A stretch of DNA of 64,000 nt from an uncultured Oscillospiraceae bacterium. GTDB taxonomy: Bacteria > Bacillota > Clostridia > Oscillospirales > Acutalibacteraceae. The translations under genes and the position numbers were made by a program. Below the pieces are notes generated by a model. The model was not told where the DNA came from and searched no databases. It saw nothing but the letters and a program-made list of their open reading frames with translations. This document shows positions 53,551 through 61,821 of this stretch, in pieces. Numbering within the stretch: position 1 is the stretch's first letter; each line of letters begins with the position of its first letter. The stretch covers positions 10,389 to 74,388 of the forward strand of contig UQQR01000006.1 in the NCBI GenBank assembly GCA_900543215.1. Direction: 5' to 3'.

Positions 53551-54927
53551 ATGAAACACACCGATATTATTGAAATTTTTGATGATAAGTCGCTTGTCGG
53601 TACGGATACCGTGGTTTGCGGTTGGGTACGCACCTCAAGGGATTCAAAAAATATGGCGTTCATTGAAATGAACGACGGAACCTCGCTTAAAAATTTGCAG
53701 ATAGTAATAAATAAATCCGATTTTGACGATATTTCGGAATTTATGAAACTCGGCACCTCAATTAAAGTGGTCGGAACCATTGTTAAATCGGCAGTTGCCG
53801 CCGATTCGGTTGAAATAAACGCAAAGGAAATCTCCGTTTTAGGCGTTTGTCCTGCCGAATATCCGCTTCAGAAAAAACGCCAAACGCTCGAATATCTGCG
53901 TACAATACCGCATTTAAGGGTCAGAACAAACACCTTTAACGCGGTTTTCAGGGTGCGTTCGGTAGTGTCCGCTTCAATTCACGAATTTTTCCAAAGCAGA
54001 CATTTTGTATATGTTCATACTCCGCTTATAACCGCGTCCGACTGCGAGGGAGCAGGCGAGATGTTCAAGGTGACGACAATAGGCTACAGCAATGAATATA
54101 AAACCGAAGAAGAGTATTACGAAAATGACTTTTTCGGCAGAAAAGCCTCTCTTAGCGTTTCAGGTCAGCTTGAGGGCGAGGTCGCCGCTATGGGACTTGG
54201 TAAAATATACACCTTCGGACCGTCTTTCAGGGCGGAAAAGAGCAATACACCCCGCCATGTTGCCGAGTTTTGGCATGTTGAGCCGGAGGTTGCCTTTGCG
54301 GAACTGCCGGATATAATTGAAATTGCCGAGGCGCTTATCAAGCATATTATAAATGCGGTTCTCGATAAATGCCCCGAAGAACTTAAATTTTTCGACAAGC
54401 ACTTCGAAAACGGGCTTATTGAAAAGCTCAAAACAGTTGCGGGTCACGATTTCGCGGTAATGACATATACTGAGGCTATCGAAAAGCTTAAAGCCGCCGA
54501 TAAGGAATTTAAGTACCCCGTTGAGTGGGGCTGCGACCTTATGACAGAGCATGAGCGCTATATTTCCGAGGAAATATGCAAAAAGCCTGTTTTTCTTACA
54601 GATTATCCGAAAGAGATCAAATCATTTTATATGAAGCAGAATCCCGACGGCAAAACCGTTGCCGCAACCGATTTGTTGGTTCCGGGTGTGGGGGAGATAA
54701 TCGGTTGCAGTGAGCGTGAGGCTGACCTTGATAAGTTGCTCGAAGCTATGAATACACGCAATATGTCCCTTGACGAATACGAGCATTACATTGCTCTGCG
54801 CCGTTTCGGAAGCGTTCCGCACAGCGGCTTCGGGCTTGGTCTTGAAAGAATAATTATGTATGTAACGGGCGTGTCGAATATCAGGGATGTAATTCTTTAT
54901 CCCCGTACTGTCGGCAGTATTTCTTAA
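53551..54927 (+). CDS. asnS: Asparaginyl-tRNA synthetase
   Basis: 458 residues, class IIb: N-terminal OB-fold anticodon-binding domain (VCGWVRTSRDSKNMAFIEMN), motif 2 FRAEKSNTPRH and motif 3 GFGLGLERIIMYVTG. The specifier codon in the leader agrees with asparagine rather than aspartate. Thus the cell charges tRNA-Asn directly. asnA follows at 13 bases. Confidence 0.95.
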   Translation: MKHTDIIEIFDDKSLVGTDTVVCGWVRTSRDSKNMAFIEMNDGTSLKNLQIVINKSDFDDISEFMKLGTSIKVVGTIVKSAVAADSVEINAKEISVLGVCPAEYPLQKKRQTLEYLRTIPHLRVRTNTFNAVFRVRSVVSASIHEFFQSRHFVYVHTPLITASDCEGAGEMFKVTTIGYSNEYKTEEEYYENDFFGRKASLSVSGQLEGEVAAMGLGKIYTFGPSFRAEKSNTPRHVAEFWHVEPEVAFAELPDIIEIAEALIKHIINAVLDKCPEELKFFDKHFENGLIEKLKTVAGHDFAVMTYTEAIEKLKAADKEFKYPVEWGCDLMTEHERYISEEICKKPVFLTDYPKEIKSFYMKQNPDGKTVAATDLLVPGVGEIIGCSEREADLDKLLEAMNTRNMSLDEYEHYIALRRFGSVPHSGFGLGLERIIMYVTGVSNIRDVILYPRTVGSIS

Positions 54928-54939
54928 GGGTGGAAATCG

Positions 54940-55923
54940 ATGTATTCTTCAAAATTAAACGAATTTGATACCCAAAGTGCCATTGCTCTTGTAAAAGAAA
55001 AATTTTCGTCCGAGCTTTGCAAAGCTTTAAAGCTTTCAAGAGTTTCCGCGCCGCTTTTTGTTAAAAAGGGCAGCGGACTTAACGACGACCTTAACGGCGT
55101 TGAACGCCCCGTGCAGTTTGACATAAAGGAAACGGGCGAAATTGCAGAGGTTGTTCACAGCCTCGCAAAATGGAAAAGAATGGCGCTTATGCGTTATTGT
55201 TTTCCCGTACATACCGGTCTTTATACCGATATGAACGCAATACGCAGGGACGAAATTTGCGATAATTTACATTCAATATATGTAGATCAGTGGGATTGGG
55301 AAAAGATAATAACAGCCGAAGACAGAAATACCGATTATTTAAAGGAAACGGTACGCAGTATTTACGGCGCAATTCTTCTTACCGCAAAAGCGGTTGAAGA
55401 AAAATATTCCATTCTTGACTGCGCTTTGCCCGATGATATTGCCTTTGTTTCCACATATGAGCTTGAGGAAAAATATCCCGAGCTTACGCCGAAGGAAAGA
55501 GAAAATGCCGCTGCAAAGGAATACGGTGCAGTCTTTGTTATGCAGATAGGCGGAAGGCTTAAAAACGGTGATAAGCACGACGGGAGAGCGCCCGATTATG
55601 ACGATTGGAAGCTTAACGGCGACATTTTGGTTTACAACCGTGTTCTTGACAGCGCGTTTGAGCTTTCGTCAATGGGTATCCGCGTTGACAGAGACAGCCT
55701 TCTTTCACAGCTTAAAGCGGAAAATGCCGAAGACAGACTGAAATATGAGTTTCACAAGCTTTTGGTTTCGGGAGCGCTGCCGCTTACAATAGGCGGAGGA
55801 ATAGGACAGTCGAGGCTTTGTATGTTTTTACTGCAAAAGGCTCATATAGGCGAGGTTCAGGTTTCAATCTGGCCGGAAAAAGAAATTAAAAAATGTAAGA
55901 GCGTTGGAATAAGATTACTATAA
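54940..55923 (+). CDS. asnA: Aspartate--ammonia ligase (asparagine synthetase A)
   Basis: 327 residues of the AsnA family, which makes asparagine from aspartate, ammonia and ATP with a class II synthetase fold. QSAIALVKEKFSSEL at the N-terminus, KWKRMALMRYCFPVHTGLYT and the closing GGGIGQSRLCMFLLQK are characteristic. Co-transcription with asnS behind one T-box links asparagine supply to charging of tRNA-Asn. Confidence 0.95.
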   Translation: MYSSKLNEFDTQSAIALVKEKFSSELCKALKLSRVSAPLFVKKGSGLNDDLNGVERPVQFDIKETGEIAEVVHSLAKWKRMALMRYCFPVHTGLYTDMNAIRRDEICDNLHSIYVDQWDWEKIITAEDRNTDYLKETVRSIYGAILLTAKAVEEKYSILDCALPDDIAFVSTYELEEKYPELTPKERENAAAKEYGAVFVMQIGGRLKNGDKHDGRAPDYDDWKLNGDILVYNRVLDSAFELSSMGIRVDRDSLLSQLKAENAEDRLKYEFHKLLVSGALPLTIGGGIGQSRLCMFLLQKAHIGEVQVSIWPEKEIKKCKSVGIRLL

Positions 55924-55974
55924 AAAGAAAGGATTGTGTCTTGTTCAGACTTTGAACGCACACAGGAAGGTTTT

Positions 55975-57408
55975 ATGAATGATTTTAAAAAACAGCGAAA
56001 ACAAAAAAGATTCGACGATATTAAGCATACCTTAAGACAGGCAGAATCTATTATTGAGGTTGTGGCTCTGTCCTTAATCTACTACTTTGTTTGGAAAACA
56101 ATGTATGACGAATCGGGATTTTATGCTTACCTTGGCAAAGGTAAGTATCTCCTGATGACTGTTTACGCAATTCTTTCCTTTATAATATTCAACAACTGCG
56201 ACAGCTTTAAATTCGGTCATATGAGGCTTACGGATGTTTTAATTTCCCAATGGATATCCGTTATTTTGGTTAATGTTATAACCTATTTCCAGCTTTGTCT
56301 TATGGCTAACTATATGATTAAGCCGTATCCTATGTTTATTCTAACCTTGCTTGAAGCGGTGGCTGTTTTGATTTTTTCATCGCTTTACTCGTTTATTTAT
56401 CACAGGCTTTATGTTCCGAAAAGTATGGCAATGGTTTACGGTATGGAGAATGCCATAACCCTTAAATTTAAAATGGACACCCGTGCCGATAAATATCAGA
56501 TAAAGAAACTTATATCAATAGATGAGGGTTATGAAAAGATTTGCGATACCATCGTAAAATATGACGCGGTAGTAATTAATGATGTTTCTGCGGTAATCAG
56601 AAACGATATACTGAAATTTTGTTACAAAAACGGCATAAGGGTTTATGTAACGCCTAAGCTTACTGATATAATTCTCAGGGGAGCAGGGGATATTAACCTC
56701 TTTGACACACCGCTTTTGCTTGTAAAAGGCAACGGTCTAACTTTGGCTCAGCGTGCGGTAAAACGCTTTTTCGATGTGCTTTTAAGCCTTATAGCAATGA
56801 TAATAGCCTCTCCGATTATGCTTATCGTCTCTTTGGCTATTAAGCTTGAAGACGGTGGTCCCGTATTTTACAGGCAGACAAGAGTTACAAAAAACGGTAA
56901 GGAATTTGATATATTAAAATTCCGCAGTATGGTAGTAGACGCCGAGAAAAACGGTGAGGTTATACCGGCAAAAGGCAGAGATCCCCGAATTACAAAAACC
57001 GGAAGAATTATAAGAGCTACCAGAATTGACGAACTTCCGCAGATTATAAACATTATAAAGGGCGATATGTCTATCGTAGGGCCGAGACCCGAAAGAGTTG
57101 AGCATGTAAAAAAATATACCGAAGAAATTCCGGAATTCCGGTACAGGCAAAAGGTTAAGGGCGGTTTAACCGGTTATGCACAGATTTACGGAAAATATAA
57201 TACTTCGGCTTATGATAAGTTACGCCTTGATTTGATGTATATTGAGAATTATTCGCTTATACTTGATATTAAGCTTATTCTTATGACGCTTCAGATAATG
57301 CTTCGACCTGAATCAACCGAGGGTTTTGATAAAGCGGAGGAATTAAAACAAAAGGCAGATGACGCAATTTCTGAAATTGAAGCATCTGCCCCCGATGATT
57401 TTAAATAA
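55975..57408 (+). CDS. Polyprenyl-phosphate glycosyl-1-phosphate transferase (exopolysaccharide initiation)
   Basis: 477 residues. Four to five N-terminal membrane helices and a CoA-binding-like domain precede the WcaJ/PglC-type catalytic domain: KRFFDVLLSLIAMIIASP helix, GGPVFYRQTRVTKNGKEFD, LKFRSM, RIDELPQIINIIKGDMSIVG and GPRPERVEH. It transfers a sugar phosphate to undecaprenyl phosphate to begin capsule, exopolysaccharide or glycan synthesis. GTG at 55936 is possible but ATG at 55975 has AGGAAGG before it. Only 50 bases follow asnA, so read-through from the T-box operon is possible. Confidence 0.9.
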   Translation: MNDFKKQRKQKRFDDIKHTLRQAESIIEVVALSLIYYFVWKTMYDESGFYAYLGKGKYLLMTVYAILSFIIFNNCDSFKFGHMRLTDVLISQWISVILVNVITYFQLCLMANYMIKPYPMFILTLLEAVAVLIFSSLYSFIYHRLYVPKSMAMVYGMENAITLKFKMDTRADKYQIKKLISIDEGYEKICDTIVKYDAVVINDVSAVIRNDILKFCYKNGIRVYVTPKLTDIILRGAGDINLFDTPLLLVKGNGLTLAQRAVKRFFDVLLSLIAMIIASPIMLIVSLAIKLEDGGPVFYRQTRVTKNGKEFDILKFRSMVVDAEKNGEVIPAKGRDPRITKTGRIIRATRIDELPQIINIIKGDMSIVGPRPERVEHVKKYTEEIPEFRYRQKVKGGLTGYAQIYGKYNTSAYDKLRLDLMYIENYSLILDIKLILMTLQIMLRPESTEGFDKAEELKQKADDAISEIEASAPDDFK

Positions 57409-57443
57409 CGAAAATTATATATAATTCAAAAAGGGGTATTTCG

Positions 57444-59303
57444 GTGAAAAATAAATATCTTTTGTTGCTTTCTTCGGTTCTTTTCGATATGCTTGCCGCA
57501 ATTTTTTCACTTGTTGTAGCAATTAAATCCGTAGGCGATTTGTTTTTCGCCTACGGAAAGGATTTCTTTTATTTTACACTGTTTGTATGGGGCGGACTTT
57601 TGGTATTGTCCTTCTATTTCTTTAGAATTTACAGTGTTTTATGGAGATTTTCCACCATATATGATTCATTGAGGGTCTTTGTTGCTTCGGCAGTTGCTGT
57701 TTGTGCTACATTTATTTCGCAAATGGCGGTATTCAACAAATCATACGGCTTTAATGTTGTTTTTGTGTGCTATCTTCTTACCTGCGCGTTTACACTTGTT
57801 TTTCGTTTCTTTGTAAGAGTAGTTCTTATAAAGAAAGGGGAGGAGACAGGTCAAAATGCCATATCCGCTTCAACGCTTTCAGGCAATATTATGATTATAG
57901 GAGCCGGCTCTGCGGCATCAATGATTATAAATGAGCTTGCGAGAAACGGTCAGCATAATAACTGCAAGATAAAATGCGCTATTGACGATGATCCTGCAAA
58001 AAAGGGTACATATATTTCAGGCGTGCATATTGTCGGAAATCGCGATCTGATTGTTGAATCGGCAGAAAAATATCATATCAATACCATTTTGTTCGCTATA
58101 CCGAGTTGCAACAATATGCAAAAATATGAAATACTTAATATTTGTCAGCAAACAGGCTGTACTCTTAAAATAATACCGTCAATTTATCAGATGATGGATT
58201 CGGGCGAAAACGGTTTATCGAAAAAAATAAGAAAGGTTGAAATCGAAGACCTCTTGGGCCGCGAACCGATAAGCCTTGATGTTAACAATATAATCGAATA
58301 TGTTGCCGGGAAGACTGTTTTGGTTACCGGCGGCGGAGGAACTATCGGCAGTGAACTATGCAGGCAGATTGCTGACCATTCGCCGAAAAAGCTTGTGATA
58401 TTTGATATTTATGAAAACAATGCTTATGACATACAAAATGAGCTTAAGCGCACACATCCTGAGCTTGATTTTATTGCCCTTATCGGTTCTGTAAGAGACA
58501 GCAAGCGTATGGATTCCGTCTTTAAGGAATACCGTCCCGATATTATTTATCATGCCGCGGCACACAAGCATGTACCGCTTATGGAGGACAGCCCGAACGA
58601 ATCCATAAAGAATAATGTATTCGGTACGCTTAAAACCGCACAGTGTGCGGATAAATACGGCGCAGAAAAATTTGTTTTAATATCTACCGATAAAGCAGTC
58701 AACCCGACAAACATTATGGGTGCCAGCAAACGTATATGCGAAATGATTATTCAGTCGTATAACAACCGCTCCAAAACAGACTTTGTTGCCGTAAGATTTG
58801 GAAATGTTTTGGGAAGTAACGGAAGCGTAATACCCCTCTTTAAAAAGCAGATTGCTTCGGGCGGTCCCGTAACGGTTACAGACCCTAACATTATCAGATA
58901 TTTTATGACAATTCCCGAAGCTGTTACCTTGGTTTTGCAAGCAGGAGCGTCCGCAAAGGGCGGGGAAATATTTGTTCTTGATATGGGCAAGCCCGTTAAA
59001 ATTTTAACGCTTGCGGAAAATTTGATAAAGATTTCAGGATTTACTCCGTATAAGGATATACAAATTAAGTTTATCGGACTGAGACCCGGAGAAAAGCTTT
59101 ACGAGGAAATGCTTATGGCTGAAGAGGGTCTTAAGGATACAGAAAACAGTCTTATTCATATCGGAAAACCTATTGAATTTGATGAACAGGAATTCTTTGA
59201 TATTCTTGATAAAATGAGATTGTTTATGTATAACGATGATGCCGACATCAGGCATTATGTTAAAATGATAGTACCTACATACAGCTATAATGAAACAACA
59301 TAA
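57444..59303 (+). CDS. Membrane-bound NDP-sugar 4,6-dehydratase (CapD/WbpM/PglF family)
   Basis: 619 residues: four N-terminal membrane helices, a CoA-binding-like Rossmann domain (IIGAGSAASMIINELA), then an extended short-chain dehydrogenase domain with TGGGGTIGSELCRQI, the STDKAVNPTNIMGASKR active site (Met replacing the usual Tyr, as in WbpM and PglF) and GLRPGEKLYEEML. It likely converts UDP-GlcNAc to a 4-keto-6-deoxy sugar for the surface glycan begun by the preceding transferase. GTG start with AAGGGG eight bases upstream. Confidence 0.9.
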   Translation: MKNKYLLLLSSVLFDMLAAIFSLVVAIKSVGDLFFAYGKDFFYFTLFVWGGLLVLSFYFFRIYSVLWRFSTIYDSLRVFVASAVAVCATFISQMAVFNKSYGFNVVFVCYLLTCAFTLVFRFFVRVVLIKKGEETGQNAISASTLSGNIMIIGAGSAASMIINELARNGQHNNCKIKCAIDDDPAKKGTYISGVHIVGNRDLIVESAEKYHINTILFAIPSCNNMQKYEILNICQQTGCTLKIIPSIYQMMDSGENGLSKKIRKVEIEDLLGREPISLDVNNIIEYVAGKTVLVTGGGGTIGSELCRQIADHSPKKLVIFDIYENNAYDIQNELKRTHPELDFIALIGSVRDSKRMDSVFKEYRPDIIYHAAAHKHVPLMEDSPNESIKNNVFGTLKTAQCADKYGAEKFVLISTDKAVNPTNIMGASKRICEMIIQSYNNRSKTDFVAVRFGNVLGSNGSVIPLFKKQIASGGPVTVTDPNIIRYFMTIPEAVTLVLQAGASAKGGEIFVLDMGKPVKILTLAENLIKISGFTPYKDIQIKFIGLRPGEKLYEEMLMAEEGLKDTENSLIHIGKPIEFDEQEFFDILDKMRLFMYNDDADIRHYVKMIVPTYSYNETT

Positions 59304-59317
59304 TAATATTATCCTAT

Positions 59318-59345
59318 TGCCGCTGTTTTGAAAATTTCAGCGGCA
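59318..59345 (+). terminator. Possible terminator after the sugar dehydratase
   Basis: An eight-bp stem TGCCGCTG/CAGCGGCA (59318-59325 with 59338-59345) 15 bases after the stop. The T-run is poor, so termination may be weak. Confidence 0.45.
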
Positions 59346-59466
59346 TTATATCTCCAAATGAAGCAACCGCAGTACAGCCGCTATGAGAGAGGCCTGAGGA
59401 ATATGGCGAAATTATATAATACTTCGACCGATTATATTTTGGGCTTATCGGACAATCCAGAAAAGA
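59328..59466 (+). pseudogene. Fragment of an XRE-family repressor gene
   Basis: The translated frame contains QMKQPQYSRYERGLRN, which looks like the recognition helix of a Cro/CI repressor, fused directly to MAKLYNTSTDYILGLSDNPE, the usual C-terminal helix of the same domain. The N-terminal helix and about ten residues between the two parts are missing. It therefore looks like a decayed remnant. The frame stays open beyond but turns into the spoVAC leader. Confidence 0.6.
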
Positions 59467-59485
59467 CCATACTGAAATATTGCAT

Positions 59486-59532
59486 AAACTCCTCGTTTTT
59501 TGCTGATAATAAGCAAAAAGGAGGAGTTTTTT
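59486..59532 (+). promoter_or_regulatory. Hairpin that pairs the ribosome binding site of spoVAC
   Basis: Arms 59486-59504 and 59512-59529 match over about 17 of 18 pairs. The 3' arm contains the GGAGGAG site (59520-59526), and six T follow immediately before the ATG. The element looks like an intrinsic terminator and, if transcribed through, would hide the ribosome binding site. Confidence 0.7.
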
Positions 59533-59976
59533 ATGCGACCCACAGACAAAGAATACGGCGAAATGACAAAAAAGCTTTCGCCGCCGTCGCCCAAACTCAA
59601 GGATTTTGTAAATGCGTTTCTTATAGGCGGACTGATTTGTGTAATAGGACAGTTACTTACAGAGTGGTATACTATGCTGGATTTGCCGGAAAAAGTGGTA
59701 AAAATGGCAGTTCCGAGTACACTTGTTTTTGCGGCGGCAATACTGACAGGTCTTAAATTATTTGACAAGATCGCCAAGCAAGCGGGTGCAGGTACGCTTG
59801 TGCCTATAACAGGTTTTGCAAATGCGGTTGTTTCACCGGCGATAGAGTTTAAAAGCGAAGGTTGGATATTGGGACTGGGAGTGAAAATGTTTACGATAGC
59901 AGGGCCCGTAATTGTTTACGGAACAGCCGCAAGTGTGGTTTATGGATTAATATTGTATATCATAAGTTTATTTTAA
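59533..59976 (+). CDS. spoVAC: Stage V sporulation protein AC
   Basis: 147 residues, normal SpoVAC size. It has an N-terminal PPSPKLKDFVNAFLIGGLIC segment, about four membrane helices and the family FANAVVSPAIEFKSEGWILG. SpoVAC is a mechanosensitive membrane channel for dipicolinic acid in the spore inner membrane. ATG at 59533 follows GGAGGAG; an upstream in-frame ATG lies inside the hairpin. spoVAD and spoVAE, usual partners in clostridia, are not next to it. Confidence 0.92.
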   Translation: MRPTDKEYGEMTKKLSPPSPKLKDFVNAFLIGGLICVIGQLLTEWYTMLDLPEKVVKMAVPSTLVFAAAILTGLKLFDKIAKQAGAGTLVPITGFANAVVSPAIEFKSEGWILGLGVKMFTIAGPVIVYGTAASVVYGLILYIISLF

Positions 59977-60176
59977 TGAGTGCGGCGACGGCGGACTATC
60001 TTATGAACGGGCGTCCGGCTGAATACGACGAGCGAACATGGCTTGATATGCTGCTTGTAAAACATGCGCTGATTGCGGCAGAGAAAATGAAAAGTGAGGG
60101 CGACACGGTGTCGGGTATGACCGATAGCGTGCCGCCCTCTTCCTATGTGAGGTGGGATGAGCATGACAACACTTGA
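59976..60176 (+). CDS. Small protein of unknown function, coupled to spoVAC
   Basis: 66 residues, mostly helical and acidic at the start (NGRPAEYDERTWLDMLLVKH) with a loose polar C-terminus. The ATG shares one base with the spoVAC stop (TAATG), a sign of translational coupling. I recognise no family. The next gene overlaps its end by 14 bases. The context of small phage- or element-type genes suggests accessory origin. Confidence 0.6.
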   Translation: MSAATADYLMNGRPAEYDERTWLDMLLVKHALIAAEKMKSEGDTVSGMTDSVPPSSYVRWDEHDNT

Positions 60177-60447
60177 AGATCTGTATTACGGAAACATCGC
60201 TCCGTACGAGCGGTACTTAAGGCACGGCTCAAGGGAAGAAAAAGTTCTGAAACTGCTCTGCCGGAACGAAGAAAGCCTTACTAAAAATCTTAATAACCGG
60301 CAGAAAGAAATATTTAATAAATTCACCGACTGCCAAAAGGAGCTGAGCGACATCACAACCAGTCAGGCCTTTGCCGACGGGTTCAGTTTGGCAGTGCAGA
60401 TCATGGTTGAAGTTATGAGCCGCACAGAAACGGAAGAGAAAAAGTAA
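60163..60447 (+). CDS. DUF6809-like small helical protein
   Basis: 94 residues: LEDLYYGNIAPYERYLRHGS at the N-terminus, a long helix with many Lys/Asn/Glu (LCRNEESLTKNLNNRQKEIF) and FADGFSLAVQIMVEVM near the end. This pattern matches proteins labelled DUF6809, found in clostridial phages and integrative elements; function unknown. ATG at 60163 is seven bases after AGGTGG and preferred to ATG at 60157. Confidence 0.7.
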   Translation: MTTLEDLYYGNIAPYERYLRHGSREEKVLKLLCRNEESLTKNLNNRQKEIFNKFTDCQKELSDITTSQAFADGFSLAVQIMVEVMSRTETEEKK

Positions 60448-60461
60448 TTCTTCTCTGCCGT

Positions 60462-60495
60462 GGGCGTGGTAAAACACCGCGCCCTTTGCCTTTTG
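60462..60495 (+). terminator. Terminator after the DUF6809-like gene
   Basis: Stem GGGCGTGG/CCGCGCCC (60462-60469 with 60477-60484, one wobble pair) followed by TTTGCCTTTTG. Confidence 0.55.
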
Positions 60496-60517
60496 CAAAA
60501 AATCGTGTAAAATAGGG

Positions 60518-60548
60518 TTGACTCTGACGCAGCGTTATAGTGTATACT
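60518..60548 (+). promoter_or_regulatory. MerR-type promoter with 19-base spacer and internal dyad
   Basis: TTGACT (60518-60523) and TATACT (60543-60548) are 19 bases apart. An imperfect dyad centred in ACGCAGCGT (60527-60535) fills the spacer. This is the classic arrangement that MerR-family activators correct by untwisting DNA. Confidence 0.85.
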
Positions 60549-60568
60549 CCAATTCGTGAGGTGAAGAT

Positions 60569-61309
60569 ATGAAATTACAGATCAAAGAATTTGCCGTGCT
60601 TACCGGCGTCAGTGTGCGCACTCTGCACTACTACGACGAGATCGGATTACTCAAGCCGAGTTTTGTGGACGAGCAAAACGGCTACCGTATTTATGACGAA
60701 ACATCGCTGGAACGGATGCAGGAGATATTGTTTTACCGTGAGCTGGATTTTTCACTGAAAAGCATCGGGGAGATTCTCGCCTCGCCGAATTATGATAAGC
60801 AAAAAGCACTTTCCGAGCAGAGACATTTACTGACGTTGAAGAAAGAACGGTTGGAACGGCTGATTGCAGCTCTGGAACAAGTGGAAAAAGGAGGAATCAT
60901 AATGAGTGCTTTTGACAACAGCGAATACGAAACCGCCCGTCAGCAGTACGAGGATGAGGCAAAACAGCGTTGGGGCGACACCGATGCCTACAAGGAAAGT
61001 CAGACAAAGACTGCCGAATACTTCAAAGAACAATGGAACGATGCGCTCGGCGGTATGAATGGAATCTTCGCTGAGTTCGCGGATTGCAAGAATTGCGGAG
61101 AGAGTGTCGACAGCGATACCGCGCAAAGACTCGTGAAGAAGTTGCAGGACTATATTACCGAACATTTTTATCACTGCACCGATGAAATTTTAGCAGGTCT
61201 CGGCCAAATGTACGTAGGCGAAGGGCGGTTCAAAAACAACATCGACAAATGCGGTGAAGGTACTGCGGAATTTGTTTCCGTTGCTATCAAAATCTATTGC
61301 ACGAAATAA
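60569..61309 (+). CDS. MerR family regulator with TipAS antibiotic-recognition domain
   Basis: 246 residues. The MerR winged helix (IKEFAVLTGVSVRTLHYYDE, LLKPSFVDEQNGYRIYDE) and dimerising coiled coil occupy about 1-110. A TipAS domain follows (AKQRWGDTDAYKESQTKTAEY and HFYHCTDEILAGLGQMY), which in Streptomyces and related proteins binds thiopeptide-type drugs. It lies 20 bases after a 19-base-spacer promoter, so it probably activates itself. No resistance gene follows directly, so targets may lie elsewhere. Confidence 0.9.
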   Translation: MKLQIKEFAVLTGVSVRTLHYYDEIGLLKPSFVDEQNGYRIYDETSLERMQEILFYRELDFSLKSIGEILASPNYDKQKALSEQRHLLTLKKERLERLIAALEQVEKGGIIMSAFDNSEYETARQQYEDEAKQRWGDTDAYKESQTKTAEYFKEQWNDALGGMNGIFAEFADCKNCGESVDSDTAQRLVKKLQDYITEHFYHCTDEILAGLGQMYVGEGRFKNNIDKCGEGTAEFVSVAIKIYCTK

Positions 61310-61434
61310 TACCAAACGCCATCGGAGGTTCCGGCGGCGTTGGAGCCTTTTACGGATTAAAACCTGTACCGCAGAAAACAAAGAAAACAGTATTCCCAAA
61401 AACGGATGAAATATTCACCGAGCAACTAAAAACC
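61310..61434. other. Stretch after the MerR gene, no gene seen
   Basis: With the leader up to 61611 this makes about 300 bases without a supported gene. A weak hairpin (61315-61325 with 61331-61341) may end the MerR transcript. A 62-codon frame crosses it but has no ribosome binding site and no recognisable sequence. Confidence 0.5.
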
Positions 61435-61463
61435 TTGACAAAACTTTTACTGTGTGTTATACT
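61435..61463 (+). promoter_or_regulatory. Strong promoter upstream of the excisionase-like gene
   Basis: TTGACA (61435-61440) and TATACT (61458-61463), spacer 17. RNA would begin near 61470, about 140 bases before the gene. Confidence 0.85.
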
Positions 61464-61513
61464 GCAGACAGTTAAGGACAACTGAATAAGTGAAAATCCA
61501 ATTTTGAGTTTCG

Positions 61514-61577
61514 GACTCGCACTTACATAATCGCCGATGCAAATACGCATCGTGATTTGAAGTGCGGGTCTTTTTGT
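61514..61577 (+). terminator. Leader hairpin with T-run before the excisionase-like gene (attenuator-like)
   Basis: Outer arms GACTCGCACTT and AAGTGCGGGTC (61514-61524 with 61560-61570) and inner arms CGATGC/GCATCG (61535-61540 with 61547-61552) form one long hairpin followed by TTTTTG. It lies between a strong promoter and the gene, the layout of an attenuator. Confidence 0.75.
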
Positions 61578-61611
61578 TTTGATCCGCCGAAAACTGTTTG
61601 GAGGGTTAAAT

Positions 61612-61821
61612 ATGAAAACACCAATCTACAAAAGCTATGAAGATCTGCCGCTGTACTTAAATGCCGAAACAATTTCAAAAGCTCTCGGCATTGCTATCTC
61701 TTCGGCATACGAGCTGATGCAGGAAAAAGATTTTCCGACATTCAAGGTAGGCAGCCGCAAGCTCGTTGAAAAAGAAAAGTTCCGCAAGTGGGTGGACGAA
61801 CATTCGGGAGGCGGTAAATGA
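61612..61821 (+). CDS. xis: Excisionase-family helix-turn-helix protein
   Basis: 69 residues: LPLYLNAETISKALGIAISSAYELMQ with winged segment DFPTFKVGSRKLVEKEKFRKWV, the MerR-like HTH_17 fold of element excisionases (directionality factors). ATG at 61612 has TTGGAGGG upstream; the frame extends 11 codons earlier. Its neighbour is the next helix-turn-helix gene, overlapping by four bases. No integrase is in the window. Confidence 0.85.
   Translation: MKTPIYKSYEDLPLYLNAETISKALGIAISSAYELMQEKDFPTFKVGSRKLVEKEKFRKWVDEHSGGGK

Noticed and set aside
59445..59474. Sigma-G promoter before spoVAC (CATACTG)
   Set aside because: The -10-like part fits, but no -35 element of the expected GHATR type lies 17-18 bases upstream.
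61297..61485. 62-codon frame after the MerR gene
   Set aside because: No ribosome binding site, overlaps the end of the MerR gene and the next promoter, and shows no known sequence.
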